NCBI RefSeq assembly: GCF_040717445.1
Contig: NZ_JBFEFL010000001.1
Location: 2,428,001 to 2,492,000, forward strand
Direction of reading: 5' to 3'
Length of the DNA stretch: 64,000 bases
DNA from: Qipengyuania sp. JC766
Lineage (GTDB): Bacteria > Pseudomonadota > Alphaproteobacteria > Sphingomonadales > Sphingomonadaceae
Part shown: one piece after another, positions 17,923 through 25,741 of the stretch
Numbering within the stretch: position 1 is the first letter of the stretch
Layout: each line of letters opens with the position of its first letter
Program-made: the position numbers and the translations under genes
Notes under the pieces: generated by a model
What the model saw: the letters and a program-made list of their open reading frames with translations, nothing else
The model's database searches: none
What the model was told of the DNA's origin: nothing

Positions 17923-18986
17923 GCCTGCGCTTCGTCCCAGCCCAGCCGCGTCAGGTGCCCCATCTTGCGCCCCTCCCGCGCCCGCGCCTTGCCATACAGG
18001 TGCAGGTGCACCAGCCCGTCCGAAAGCCGTTCATGCGCCGTATACGACTGTTTTCCCACGATATTTTCCATCTCGACCCGCGGCGCGATCGTCCGGGTAT
18101 CCCCCAGCGGCAACCCGCAAATGGCCCGGATGTGGTTCTCGAACTGGCTCGTCGCCGCGCCCTCGATCGTCCAGTGGCCCGAATTGTGGACCCGCGGCGC
18201 CATCTCGTTGAAGACCGGCCCCTGCCGCGTGGCGAAGAACTCCAGCGTCAGCACACCCACGTAATTGAGCGCGTCGGCGGTCTGCTTCGCGATCTCGCGC
18301 GCCTCGGCCACGTGCCGCGTGACGCTCGCAGGCGCCGGCAGGACCGAACTGACGAGCATGCCGTCCTCATGCGTATTGCAGGAACTGTCCCAGAAGCGGA
18401 CCTCCCCGTCCCGTCCCCGCACCAGAATGACCGAGAATTCCGCGTCGAACTCGACCTTGCCCTCGTAAACGCAAGGCGCCGCCGGCATCGAAAGGCCTTC
18501 GACATCGTGCGCGCTGTCCAGCGGCCACTGGCCCTTGCCGTCATAGCCGTCCCGCCGGGTCTTGAGGATGCCCGGCGTACCGATCCGCTCGACCGCCTCC
18601 TCAAGATCGGCGCGCGTCTCGACCGATGCGTGCGGCGCCGCGCGTCCGCGCAACTGCTCCACGAAACGCTTTTCCGCCAGCCGGTCCTGCGCGGTTTCCA
18701 GCGCCCGGGGATGCGGGGCGAGACGTTCTGTCATGGGCTGGATCGGCTCGACCGGGACGTTCTCGAATTCCCAGGTGATGACGTCGCATTTCTGCGCGAA
18801 CGCCGCCATCGCCGCCGCATCGTCCCACTTGTTCTGGAACACGTCGTGGCACACGTCGCCGACCACGTGGTCTTTCTCCGGCGTATAGGCGATGCAGCGA
18901 TAGCCGAGCTGAATCGCGGCCATCGCCAGCATCCGCCCCAGCTGTCCTCCGCCAAGGATGCCGATGGTGCTGCCCGGGACGATCAT
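17919..18986 (-). CDS. purK: 5-(carboxyamino)imidazole ribonucleotide synthase
   Basis: ATP-grasp enzyme of de novo purine synthesis that makes N5-CAIR from AIR, bicarbonate and ATP. The protein has 355 residues with an N-terminal [20 protein letters not shown] nucleotide-binding loop. ATP-grasp motifs follow, with [13 protein letters not shown] at the lid, and the [17 protein letters not shown] substrate motif comes near the C-terminus. It overlaps purE by 4 bases upstream and folA by 4 downstream. Confidence 0.96.
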   Translation of the reverse strand: MIVPGSTIGILGGGQLGRMLAMAAIQLGYRCIAYTPEKDHVVGDVCHDVFQNKWDDAAAMAAFAQKCDVITWEFENVPVEPIQPMTERLAPHPRALETAQDRLAEKRFVEQLRGRAAPHASVETRADLEEAVERIGTPGILKTRRDGYDGKGQWPLDSAHDVEGLSMPAAPCVYEGKVEFDAEFSVILVRGRDGEVRFWDSSCNTHEDGMLVSSVLPAPASVTRHVAEAREIAKQTADALNYVGVLTLEFFATRQGPVFNEMAPRVHNSGHWTIEGAATSQFENHIRAICGLPLGDTRTIAPRVEMENIVGKQSYTAHERLSDGLVHLHLYGKARAREGRKMGHLTRLGWDEAQA

Positions 18987-19471
18987 GCCCCTGCCGGCCT
19001 CTCGGTCACGGCTTCGCTGCGCGCCTGGCGCCAGGCCTTGAGGCGTCCGGCGATGGCATCGTCGTACGTCGCGAGTATCGCAGCTGCCAGCAGTCCGGCA
19101 TTCGTCGCGCCGGCCTCGCCGATCGCGAGCGTGCCCACGGGAATACCTGCGGGCATCTGCACGATGGAAAGAAGGCTGTCCTGACCCGAAAGCGCCTTCG
19201 ACTGCACCGGAACGCCCAGCACGGGGAGGTGTGTCATGGCGGCGATCATGCCCGGCAGGTGCGCCGCGCCCCCTGCGCCCGCGATGATGGCCTTGAAGCC
19301 GGCGTCCGCCGCGCCCTTGGCAAAGTCCGCCATGCGATCGGGCGTGCGGTGGGCGGACACGATGCGGTCATCGTGTGCGATCTCGAGCTCGTCCAGCACA
19401 TCCGCCGCACACTTCATGGTCGGCCAGTCGGACTGGCTGCCCATCACGATGGCAATCATCGGGTTCCCCAC
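18983..19471 (-). CDS. purE: N5-carboxyaminoimidazole ribonucleotide mutase
   Basis: Class I PurE of 162 residues, which rearranges N5-CAIR to CAIR after PurK. The motifs [10 protein letters not shown] and [12 protein letters not shown] bind the substrate phosphate and hold the catalytic Ser/His. [16 protein letters not shown] is also canonical. An alternative ATG five codons in (MIAIVMGSQ) is equally plausible. It is separated from gpmA by only 2 bases and is translationally coupled to purK. Confidence 0.95.
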   Translation of the reverse strand: MGNPMIAIVMGSQSDWPTMKCAADVLDELEIAHDDRIVSAHRTPDRMADFAKGAADAGFKAIIAGAGGAAHLPGMIAAMTHLPVLGVPVQSKALSGQDSLLSIVQMPAGIPVGTLAIGEAGATNAGLLAAAILATYDDAIAGRLKAWRQARSEAVTERPAGA

Positions 19472-19473
19472 GC

Positions 19474-20160
19474 CTAGCGGTCCTTCAGGTAGGAGCGTTC
19501 GCCCGGCTGCATCGCGTCATCGAATTCGTAGATGATCGGCTGGCCGGTCGGAATCTCGAGATCGGTAATCGCGTCGTCGGAAATGCCCGAAAGATGCTTG
19601 ACCAGCGCGCGTAGCGAATTGCCGTGAGCGGAAATGATGACCGTCTCGCCGCTGGCGAGAACGGGCAGGATCGCCTCTTCCCAATAGGGCAGAACCCGTT
19701 CGATCGTCAGCTTCAGGCTTTCCGCCTTCGGTACCTCGATACCGGCGTAACGGGGATCGGCGGAAAGATCGAATTCGCTTCCCGCTTCCATGCCGGGCGG
19801 CGGCGTATCAAAGCTGCGGCGCCAGATATGAACCTGCTCGTCGCCGTGACGGTCGCGGGTCTCCTGCTTGTTGAGGCCCGTCAGCCCGCCATAATGCCGC
19901 TCGTTCAGGCGCCAGTCCTTCGTTTCGGGTATCCAGAGCCGGTCGCACGCTTCCAGCGCCAGGTGCAGCGTGCGGATCGCGCGCGTCTGGAATGACGTGA
20001 AGGCAACGGTGGGCAGAACGCCCTTATCGCGCAGCAGCGCGCCGGCGGCCTGCGCCTCGTCGACGCCCTTGTCCGTCAGGTCGACATCCCACCAGCCGGT
20101 AAACCGGTTGGCGAGGTTCCATTCGCTCTGGCCGTGGCGGACGAGGATGAGTGTCGGCAA
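19474..20160 (-). CDS. gpmA: 2,3-bisphosphoglycerate-dependent phosphoglycerate mutase
   Basis: Glycolytic and gluconeogenic interconversion of 3- and 2-phosphoglycerate. I chose the TTG at 20160. It lies just after a GGAGCAG Shine-Dalgarno and gives 228 residues with the family start (M)[14 protein letters not shown], while the ATG at 20187 would add a non-conserved extension. Catalytic His9 is in [23 protein letters not shown] and the second histidine in [10 protein letters not shown] are present. It is an unusual leading gene for a purine/folate/flavin operon. Confidence 0.93.
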   Translation of the reverse strand: MPTLILVRHGQSEWNLANRFTGWWDVDLTDKGVDEAQAAGALLRDKGVLPTVAFTSFQTRAIRTLHLALEACDRLWIPETKDWRLNERHYGGLTGLNKQETRDRHGDEQVHIWRRSFDTPPPGMEAGSEFDLSADPRYAGIEVPKAESLKLTIERVLPYWEEAILPVLASGETVIISAHGNSLRALVKHLSGISDDAITDLEIPTGQPIIYEFDDAMQPGERSYLKDR

Positions 20161-20193
20161 GCTCTGCTCCTTTGGCTGCGGGAGCACGGTCCG

Positions 20194-20337
20194 TTAGCCT
20201 TGCTTGTCGTCCTTGGGAAGCCTCTGCGCCTCGGGAGTCGCGGTAGCGCGCTGCTGCGCCTTGCGCCGGCGCAGGTTCTCGCGCAGCTTGGCCGCCAGTC
20301 GTTCCTCGCGGCCGGTCTTGTCGTTTGCGTCGCTCAT
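20194..20337 (-). CDS. Small basic hypothetical protein (47 aa)
   Basis: A short ORF, MSDANDKTGREERLAAKLRE and onward, rich in Arg, Lys, Gln and Ala. It is predicted helical, with no membrane segment or signal peptide. It ends 33 bases before the gpmA start on the same strand, so it probably opens the leftward operon. I recall similar 45-60-residue proteins ending in KAQQRA-type tails in sphingomonads, but no function is known. The reading frame extends upstream over the tRNA-Thr gene, and that extension is not credible. Confidence 0.6.
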   Translation of the reverse strand: MSDANDKTGREERLAAKLRENLRRRKAQQRATATPEAQRLPKDDKQG

Positions 20338-20393
20338 GGGTGACAGGATGCCGCCAAACCGCGCCGCGCTCAAGCGGGTCCGGTTTTCTCCGG

Positions 20394-20422
20394 TTGACTT
20401 TTGTCCGCCCCGCGCCAATAGC
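20394..20422 (+). promoter_or_regulatory. Probable housekeeping-sigma promoter for tRNA-Thr
   Basis: TTGACT (20394-20399) and AATAGC (20417-20422) are separated by 17 bases. The predicted start is about 20429, some 22 bases before the mature tRNA 5' end. Confidence 0.55.
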
Positions 20423-20450
20423 GCGCGCCTGCCGCAATCGGGGCTCCCGT

Positions 20451-20525
20451 GCTGCTGTAGCTCAGTGGTAGAGCGCACCCTTGGTAAGGGTGAGGCCGAG
20501 AGTTCAATTCTCTCCAGCAGCACCA
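20451..20525 (+). tRNA. tRNA-Thr (anticodon GGT)
   Basis: The acceptor arm GCTGCTG pairs with CAGCAGC, followed by discriminator A and an encoded CCA. The D-arm contains AGCTCAGTGGTAGAGC. The anticodon stem CACCC/GGGTG encloses a TTGGTAA loop with GGT at positions 34-36. The T-arm is GAGAG-TTCAATT-CTCTC. It reads threonine ACC and ACT codons. Confidence 0.97.
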
Positions 20526-20593
20526 TCATCTAGCCGCGAAAATCCCGCATCCCGGCGGCCAAAATCCGCTTGCGGTGCCGGATTGCAGACCCC

Positions 20594-21094
20594 ATGCGGA
20601 TGTGCATGGACGAAACCGCCGTCGAACCTGCCGATCCCGATGCGTTGACGCAACTCGATCCGCGCTATGTGACCGTCTCGCGCATATCCACCGCGCTCGG
20701 ATCGATCCCGTTCCTGATCGGCGCCGCCGTCGCGGAAATCTTCCAGCCATTCTATCCCGGTATCGTCCTGGGTCCGGTCGCGCTCATCGTGCTCCTGCTC
20801 GTGCTGCGCGTCCCTCAGCGTCGGTGGATGGCGCGCGGATACCAGATGGGCGAGGACCGGCTGCGGGTCGTGCGGGGTATCCTTTGGCGGTCCGATACGA
20901 TCGTGCCCTTCGGGCGGGTACAGCATATCGACGTCGATCAGGGCGTCCTGGAACGCGCTTACGATCTCGCCACGCTCACGGTCCACACCGCCGGGGTCCA
21001 TAACGCTTCGGTGCACTTGCCGGGGCTCGCGCATGAAGACGCGCTGGCGATGCGCGAGACGATCAGGGCGCACATCAAGCGCGAGACCCTGTGA
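20594..21094 (+). CDS. Membrane PH-like domain protein (bPH2, YdbS-like)
   Basis: About 166 residues with two hydrophobic segments (roughly residues 35-75) followed by a single bPH2 domain (PF03703). The domain contains DRLRVVRGILWRSDTIVPFG and RVQHIDVDQGVLERAY, the typical signature. The start is uncertain, since ATGs at 20594, 20600 and 20606 are all in frame and none has a clear Shine-Dalgarno. It overlaps the larger PH-domain gene by 4 bases (GTGA). In Bacillus the homologous YdbS-YdbT pair confers resistance to antimicrobial peptides; the role in this group is unknown. Confidence 0.82.
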   Translation: MRMCMDETAVEPADPDALTQLDPRYVTVSRISTALGSIPFLIGAAVAEIFQPFYPGIVLGPVALIVLLLVLRVPQRRWMARGYQMGEDRLRVVRGILWRSDTIVPFGRVQHIDVDQGVLERAYDLATLTVHTAGVHNASVHLPGLAHEDALAMRETIRAHIKRETL

Positions 21095-22635
21095 ACGACC
21101 CGATCGCAAGCGACCGCGGAGGCGAAACCGCATTGGCCGATGACGCGGACGACGTGCTGCCGCAACGGACCGCACCGCTCAGCGTTCTGGCGGGCTCTGC
21201 CAAATCCGTTCAGAATGCGATCCTGCCCTTCGCATTCATCGCCTTCAGCCAGCGTGACAATCCGTTCGGAATCGGTTTCGCGGTCCTGATCGCCCTCGTG
21301 ATCGTGGGCCTCGGTATCCTGTTCAGCTACCTGCGCTGGACCCGGCTGACTTACAGGCTGGGGGCCAACGACATACGGGTCGAAAGCGGGATACTGTCCC
21401 GCGCGGCCCGGTCCGTACCGTACGAGCGGATTCAGGACGTCAGCCTCGAGCAGAGCTTCGTGCCGCGCTTGCTGGGCCTGGTCGAGGTGAAGTTCGAGAC
21501 GGGTGCCGGCGGCGGTGACGACCTGACGCTTGCCTATCTGCGGGAGGAACAGGCCGAAGCGCTGCGGGAAGTCGTTCGCGAACGGCGGGACAGGGAAGTG
21601 GTGCCAGCGACGGCGGACGGGGAAGCCTCGGGCGAGCCCGATCCGGTCCTCTTCTCGATGGGACCCGGAAGGTTGCTGGTCTATGGCCTTTTCAGTTTTT
21701 CGCTTGCGGTGGTCGCTGTCCTGTTCGGCCTGACGCAGCAATTCGAAGCAGTGCTGCCGTTCGAACTGTGGGACTTCGATGCATGGGAAGACCGGCTGGC
21801 GGGGTCGGGCGCATGGCTGTCCGGTCTGGGACCCACCGCGCAGATCGTGGGCGGGGCGATCGCCATTCTATCGCTGATCGTCGTCGGCTTCGTCACCGGT
21901 ATCGTGCGCACCTTCCTGAGGGATTGGGAATTCCGGCTCGAGCGGACCGCCAAGGGCTTCCGGCGCCGGCGTGGGCTGCTGACCAAGACGGATGTCGTCA
22001 TGCCCGTCCACCGGGTGCAGGCGGTCCAGATCGGGACTCGCATCCTGCGCCGGCAGTTCGGCTGGCACGGCCTCAAATTCGTAAGCCTTGCGCAGGACAG
22101 CGGATCCTCCAGTCACGATGTCGCGCCATTCGCCAAGCTCGCGGAGATCGACCCGATCATCCGGGCCGCCGGGTTCGAACCACCCGCTGGTGATCTCGCC
22201 TGGCAGAGGCCGAGCGGGGCTTATCGCGTGGACAAGGCGCTTCTCGGCTTTCTTTCCATGGCTGTAGTCGCCGCGGTCACTTGGGTCTTCGCACCATTCT
22301 TCTGGATCGCGCTCATCCCGCTCGCGGTCGGCGTCTTCATTGCGTTTCGCGAAGCCTTCGTCTGGCGATACGAGCGCAACGCGCTGTGCGAACGTCAGCT
22401 TTTCCAGCGCAGCGGCTGGCTGGCGCCGGATACGCGGATCGCCAACCGCGTGAAGCTGCAATCGGTGGAGATTTCGCAAGGACCGCTGGCCCGCAAGCGG
22501 GGATACTCGACGCTTCATCTGGGCCTCGCCGGTGGCAGCTTCGACCTTCAGGGCCTGCCCGTTGCGCGGGCACGGGAATTGCGCGACGCGGTCCTCGCGA
22601 GCATCTCGCGCACCGATTTTTCCGAGCTGGTCTAG
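21091..22635 (+). CDS. Membrane protein with multiple PH-like (bPH2) domains, YdbT-like
   Basis: Protein of 514 residues starting with GTG, coupled to the small PH-domain gene. It has three bPH2 modules, each after a pair of hydrophobic helices. The modules are marked by ARSVPYERIQDVSLEQSFVP (about residue 110), TKTDVVMPVHRVQAVQIG (about 300) and TRIANRVKLQSVEISQGPLA (about 450). This repeated architecture is that of YdbT. Together with its partner it probably forms a membrane complex affecting envelope or peptide tolerance. Its stop codon is shared head-on with the GNAT gene (CTAG at 22632-22635). Confidence 0.85.
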   Translation: MNDPIASDRGGETALADDADDVLPQRTAPLSVLAGSAKSVQNAILPFAFIAFSQRDNPFGIGFAVLIALVIVGLGILFSYLRWTRLTYRLGANDIRVESGILSRAARSVPYERIQDVSLEQSFVPRLLGLVEVKFETGAGGGDDLTLAYLREEQAEALREVVRERRDREVVPATADGEASGEPDPVLFSMGPGRLLVYGLFSFSLAVVAVLFGLTQQFEAVLPFELWDFDAWEDRLAGSGAWLSGLGPTAQIVGGAIAILSLIVVGFVTGIVRTFLRDWEFRLERTAKGFRRRRGLLTKTDVVMPVHRVQAVQIGTRILRRQFGWHGLKFVSLAQDSGSSSHDVAPFAKLAEIDPIIRAAGFEPPAGDLAWQRPSGAYRVDKALLGFLSMAVVAAVTWVFAPFFWIALIPLAVGVFIAFREAFVWRYERNALCERQLFQRSGWLAPDTRIANRVKLQSVEISQGPLARKRGYSTLHLGLAGGSFDLQGLPVARARELRDAVLASISRTDFSELV

Positions 22636-22925
22636 GCCCTGAGGTCGGCCCACTCCGGATTGTCGTCGAACTTGGCCGCGACGTAGGAACATTGCGGATC
22701 GATCTTGAACCCCTGCTCGCGCGCATCGGCGACCAGCGCATCGACGAGTTGTCCGGCGATGCCGCGCCCGCCGATTTCCCGAGGAACGATGGTATGCGTG
22801 GCGATCCGGACATCGGTGCCGCGCGGCTCCCAGTCGAGATGGCCCCGACTGTCGCTGTCGGCCGGCTCTGCGACGTAGCGGCCCCCGTTGTCGCGAACTT
22901 CGTGGCGGATGGTGACGTCGACCAT
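22632..22925 (-). CDS. Small GNAT-type N-acetyltransferase (YidJ/Gcn5-related, COG2388)
   Basis: Protein of 97 residues starting MVDVTIRHEVRDNGGRYVAE. The central IATHTIVPREIGGRGIAGQL matches the acetyl-CoA pyrophosphate-binding loop (R/Q-x-x-G-x-G/A). The C-terminal IDPQCSYVAAKFDDNPEW is the signature of the very short COG2388 acetyltransferases. The substrate is unknown. It is convergent with the PH-domain gene and divergent from the threonine aldolase gene (49-base gap). Confidence 0.85.
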   Translation of the reverse strand: MVDVTIRHEVRDNGGRYVAEPADSDSRGHLDWEPRGTDVRIATHTIVPREIGGRGIAGQLVDALVADAREQGFKIDPQCSYVAAKFDDNPEWADLRA

Positions 22926-22974
22926 GGCGATCCTCCTTCTTGCGCAGAACGAGCGTCCCGCTAGGGCCGTTCCC

Positions 22975-23982
22975 ATGAGTGCAAGAGCCCAGTTCCTGTC
23001 CGACAATGCCGCGGCCGTCCATCCGAAGGTGTGGGAGGCATTGCGGCGGGCCGACGAGGCCGATTCGCCCTATGACGGCGATGCAATTAGCCAGCAGCTC
23101 GACGAGGCGATGACCGACCTCTTCGGCCGGGAATGCACGGCGCTCTGGGTGGCGACCGGCACTGCGGCCAACTGCCTGGCGCTCGCGACGCTGTGTCCAC
23201 CCCATGGCGCGGTCGTCTGCCATCGCGAGGCACATATCGAGATGGACGAGGCAGGTGCGCCCGGCTTCTTCCTCCACGGCGCCAAGCTGTTGCTTGCCGA
23301 GGGCGAGCACGCCAAGCTCACTCCGGATGCGGTGCGCCGCGTGGTGGAGCCTATCCGGGACGACGTGCACCAGGTCCAGCCCCATGCCGTCAGCGTCACA
23401 CAGGCGAGCGAGTACGGTTGCAGCTATCGCCCCGAGGAACTGCGCGCATTGCGCAACACGTGCGACGAGCGCGGTCTCGGCTTCCATGTCGACGGCGCGC
23501 GCTTCGCGAATGCGGTGGCGTTCCTGGGATGCAGCGCGGCGGACGCGATCGGCGGGGCGGATGCCTTCAGCTTCGGTTTCGTCAAGAATGGCGCGATGAA
23601 CGCGGAAGCGATCGTATTCTTCGATCCGGAGGCTGCCGGGCTGGCGCGCTACCGGCGAAAGCGGGCAGGGCACCTGCAGTCCAAGGGACGGTTTCTGGCG
23701 GCGCAGGTGCTGGCGATGCTGGGGGACGATCTCTGGCTAGACAATGCACGATCGGCCAATTCCGCGGCCCAGGCGCTGAGCGCGCACGCCGGCGAACGGC
23801 TGCTGCATCCGGTGGAAGCGAACGAGGTCTTCCTCGCCTGCACGCCCGCCGAGCGGGATGCCCTGCGCGCGCAGGGCTTCGGTTTCTACGACTGGGGTGC
23901 GCGGGCGGCCCGGTTCGTGACCGCCTGGGATACCCGGCACGAGGATGCCGAGGCGCTGGGTCTCGCGATCGCGAACCTATGA
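22975..23982 (+). CDS. Low-specificity L-threonine aldolase
   Basis: PLP-dependent fold-type I enzyme that cleaves threonine or allo-threonine to glycine and acetaldehyde. The protein has 335 residues. The PLP lysine is Lys204 in AFSFGFVKNGAMNAEA. The upstream HVDGARFANAVAFLG motif holds the PLP pyridine-binding aspartate, and the N-terminal WVATGTAANCLAL motif holds the phosphate site. The related beta-eliminating lyases are an alternative, but spacing and motifs favour threonine aldolase. The stop overlaps the next start (ATGA), so it is coupled to the EamA transporter. Confidence 0.87.
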   Translation: MSARAQFLSDNAAAVHPKVWEALRRADEADSPYDGDAISQQLDEAMTDLFGRECTALWVATGTAANCLALATLCPPHGAVVCHREAHIEMDEAGAPGFFLHGAKLLLAEGEHAKLTPDAVRRVVEPIRDDVHQVQPHAVSVTQASEYGCSYRPEELRALRNTCDERGLGFHVDGARFANAVAFLGCSAADAIGGADAFSFGFVKNGAMNAEAIVFFDPEAAGLARYRRKRAGHLQSKGRFLAAQVLAMLGDDLWLDNARSANSAAQALSAHAGERLLHPVEANEVFLACTPAERDALRAQGFGFYDWGARAARFVTAWDTRHEDAEALGLAIANL

Positions 23983-24920
23983 CCACGAGCGACGGCGCGA
24001 GCCTGTGGGAGCCGCGCAACCTCCTGCCGTTCCTGCTGGTAAGCGTCATCTGGGGCGGAACATGGCTGGTCATCCGCGACCAGCTGGCCACCGTTCCGGC
24101 GCAATGGTCGATCACCTACCGTTTCGTGGTCGCGGCCGCGGGCATGTTCCTGCTGGCCGCGTTCCGGGGCGAGAGACTGGTACTCGACCGCAAAGGGCAG
24201 GGCTGGGCGCTGGTGCTGGGCGTGCTCCAGTTCACGCTCAACTTCACTTTCGTCTACAACGCCGAGCGGTTCATCACCTCGGGTCTGGTCGCGGTCATGT
24301 TCGCCTTGCTGGTCGTGCCGAACGCGGTCCTGGGGCGACTGCTGCTGGGTCAGGCGATCACGCGGGCGTTCGTGACCGGATCCTGCGTCGCAGCCGTGGG
24401 AGTGGGGCTGCTGTTTCTCCAGGAATGGCGCGCTTCGCCCGCTACGCTGACCGAGGTCCTGCTCGGGGCCGGGCTGACGGTGGGGGGAATCCTTGCGGCG
24501 AGCTTCGCCAATATCGCGCAGGCGATGGAGGGGGCGAAGCGCCAGCCGTTCCTCACCTTGCTGGCATGGTCGATGCTGTGGGGCGTCGGAATCAATGGCG
24601 CGATGGCGCTGGTGACCGCCGGGCCGCCCACTTTCGATCCGAGGCCGTCCTACCTCCTTGGGATCGTCTATCTCGGCCTGCTGGGATCGGTGGTTACGTT
24701 CCCGCTCTATTACGGGCTCGTCCGCAAGGTTGGGGCGGGGCAGGCGGCCTATTCGTCCGTTATCGTGCCCGTCGTCGCAATGATCCTGTCCACGCTTTTC
24801 GAAGGCTATCGCTGGGACTGGCTGCCCGCCGCGGGGGCGGTCCTCACGCTGACCGGGATGGTGGTCGCACTGCGCGGGCGCAAGGCGGCCCCGCCACCGC
24901 GCGCTACGCCCGAGCCATGA
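23979..24920 (+). CDS. EamA/DMT-superfamily transporter
   Basis: Protein of 313 residues with ten predicted membrane helices arranged as two EamA repeats. The first helix carries VSVIWGGTWLVIRDQLATVP, the signature of RhaT/YdcZ-type exporters. Coupling to an amino-acid aldolase suggests export of an amino acid or related metabolite, but this is only contextual. It overlaps the 3' end of the opposite-strand epimerase gene by 17 bases. Confidence 0.87.
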   Translation: MTTSDGASLWEPRNLLPFLLVSVIWGGTWLVIRDQLATVPAQWSITYRFVVAAAGMFLLAAFRGERLVLDRKGQGWALVLGVLQFTLNFTFVYNAERFITSGLVAVMFALLVVPNAVLGRLLLGQAITRAFVTGSCVAAVGVGLLFLQEWRASPATLTEVLLGAGLTVGGILAASFANIAQAMEGAKRQPFLTLLAWSMLWGVGINGAMALVTAGPPTFDPRPSYLLGIVYLGLLGSVVTFPLYYGLVRKVGAGQAAYSSVIVPVVAMILSTLFEGYRWDWLPAAGAVLTLTGMVVALRGRKAAPPPRATPEP

Positions 24921-25689
24921 GGTCGCGCAGCCCTTCGCGATAGGTCGGGAAGCGCGGCTGCCAGCCGAGCACGCGTTTCGCCTTGCCGGTCGCGACCCTG
25001 CGATTCTCCGCGTAGAAGCCGCGCGCCATCTCGGACAGGCCCGCCTCGTCCATGGTCTGGAGCGGGGGCGGCGGGACGCCGAGCAGTCGGCAGGCCTCTT
25101 CGGTCACTTCATTGCCGCTCGCCGGTAGATCGTCCGCCAGGTTGTAGGCCCCTGCCAGCGCCTGCGTTTCGATGGCCGCGAGAACACCGGACACGATATC
25201 CTCGACATGGACGCGGCTGAAGACCTGCCCGGGCATGTCGATCCGGTGCGCCTTGCCCTCCTTTACCCGCTCGAGCGCGCTGCGCCCCGGGCCGTAGATC
25301 CCCGGCAGACGGAAAACATGCGCGCCCGCATCGAGCCAGCGCGAATCGCACCGGGCCCGGGCCCCGCGCCGCCCGCCGCCGATCGGCGCGCTCTCGTCCA
25401 CCCACGCACCGTCCTGATCGCCAAAGACGCCGGTCGAGGACAGGTATCCGAGCCACCGTCCGCCCGGCAAATCGCCATAGGCATCGAGCACCGGGTCGCT
25501 TTCGTCGGCTGGCGGCACGCTGGACAGAACATGCGATGCCCGCTCAACAGCGGTGCGAACCGCGTCCGTATCTCCGAAATCGATCGTTCCGTTGCTCCCG
25601 GTCGCTTCGACTTGCCAGCCCTTCGCGGTGAGCGCATCGGCGATCCGGCCGGCCGTGTATCCGAGGCCGAAAATGAACATCTTTGCCAT
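24904..25689 (-). CDS. NAD(P)-dependent epimerase-like protein (YeeZ-type extended SDR)
   Basis: Protein of 261 residues starting MAKMFIFGLGYTAGRIADAL. The first strand has a GxGxxG-like dinucleotide loop. GRWLGYLSSTGVFGDQDGAW, FRLPGIYGPGRSALERVKEG and SRVHVEDIVSGVLAA match the YeeZ group of sugar-nucleotide-epimerase-like proteins. The catalytic Tyr-x3-Lys of classical SDRs is replaced: GARARCDSRW occupies the usual YGxSKxxAE position, so canonical dehydrogenase or epimerase chemistry is doubtful. It is divergent from pepN (52 bases). Confidence 0.8.
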   Translation of the reverse strand: MAKMFIFGLGYTAGRIADALTAKGWQVEATGSNGTIDFGDTDAVRTAVERASHVLSSVPPADESDPVLDAYGDLPGGRWLGYLSSTGVFGDQDGAWVDESAPIGGGRRGARARCDSRWLDAGAHVFRLPGIYGPGRSALERVKEGKAHRIDMPGQVFSRVHVEDIVSGVLAAIETQALAGAYNLADDLPASGNEVTEEACRLLGVPPPPLQTMDEAGLSEMARGFYAENRRVATGKAKRVLGWQPRFPTYREGLRDLMARA

Positions 25690-25741
25690 CCGGTGCTTGT
25701 GACCGGTTGATCGCCGCAGGGAAAGCACCAAGAAGGTAAGC

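Noticed and set aside
20526-20593. tRNA-Thr 3' end as an integration (att) site
   Set aside because: No integrase gene is nearby and I found no second copy of the tRNA 3' sequence in the window; the downstream PH-domain genes look chromosomal.
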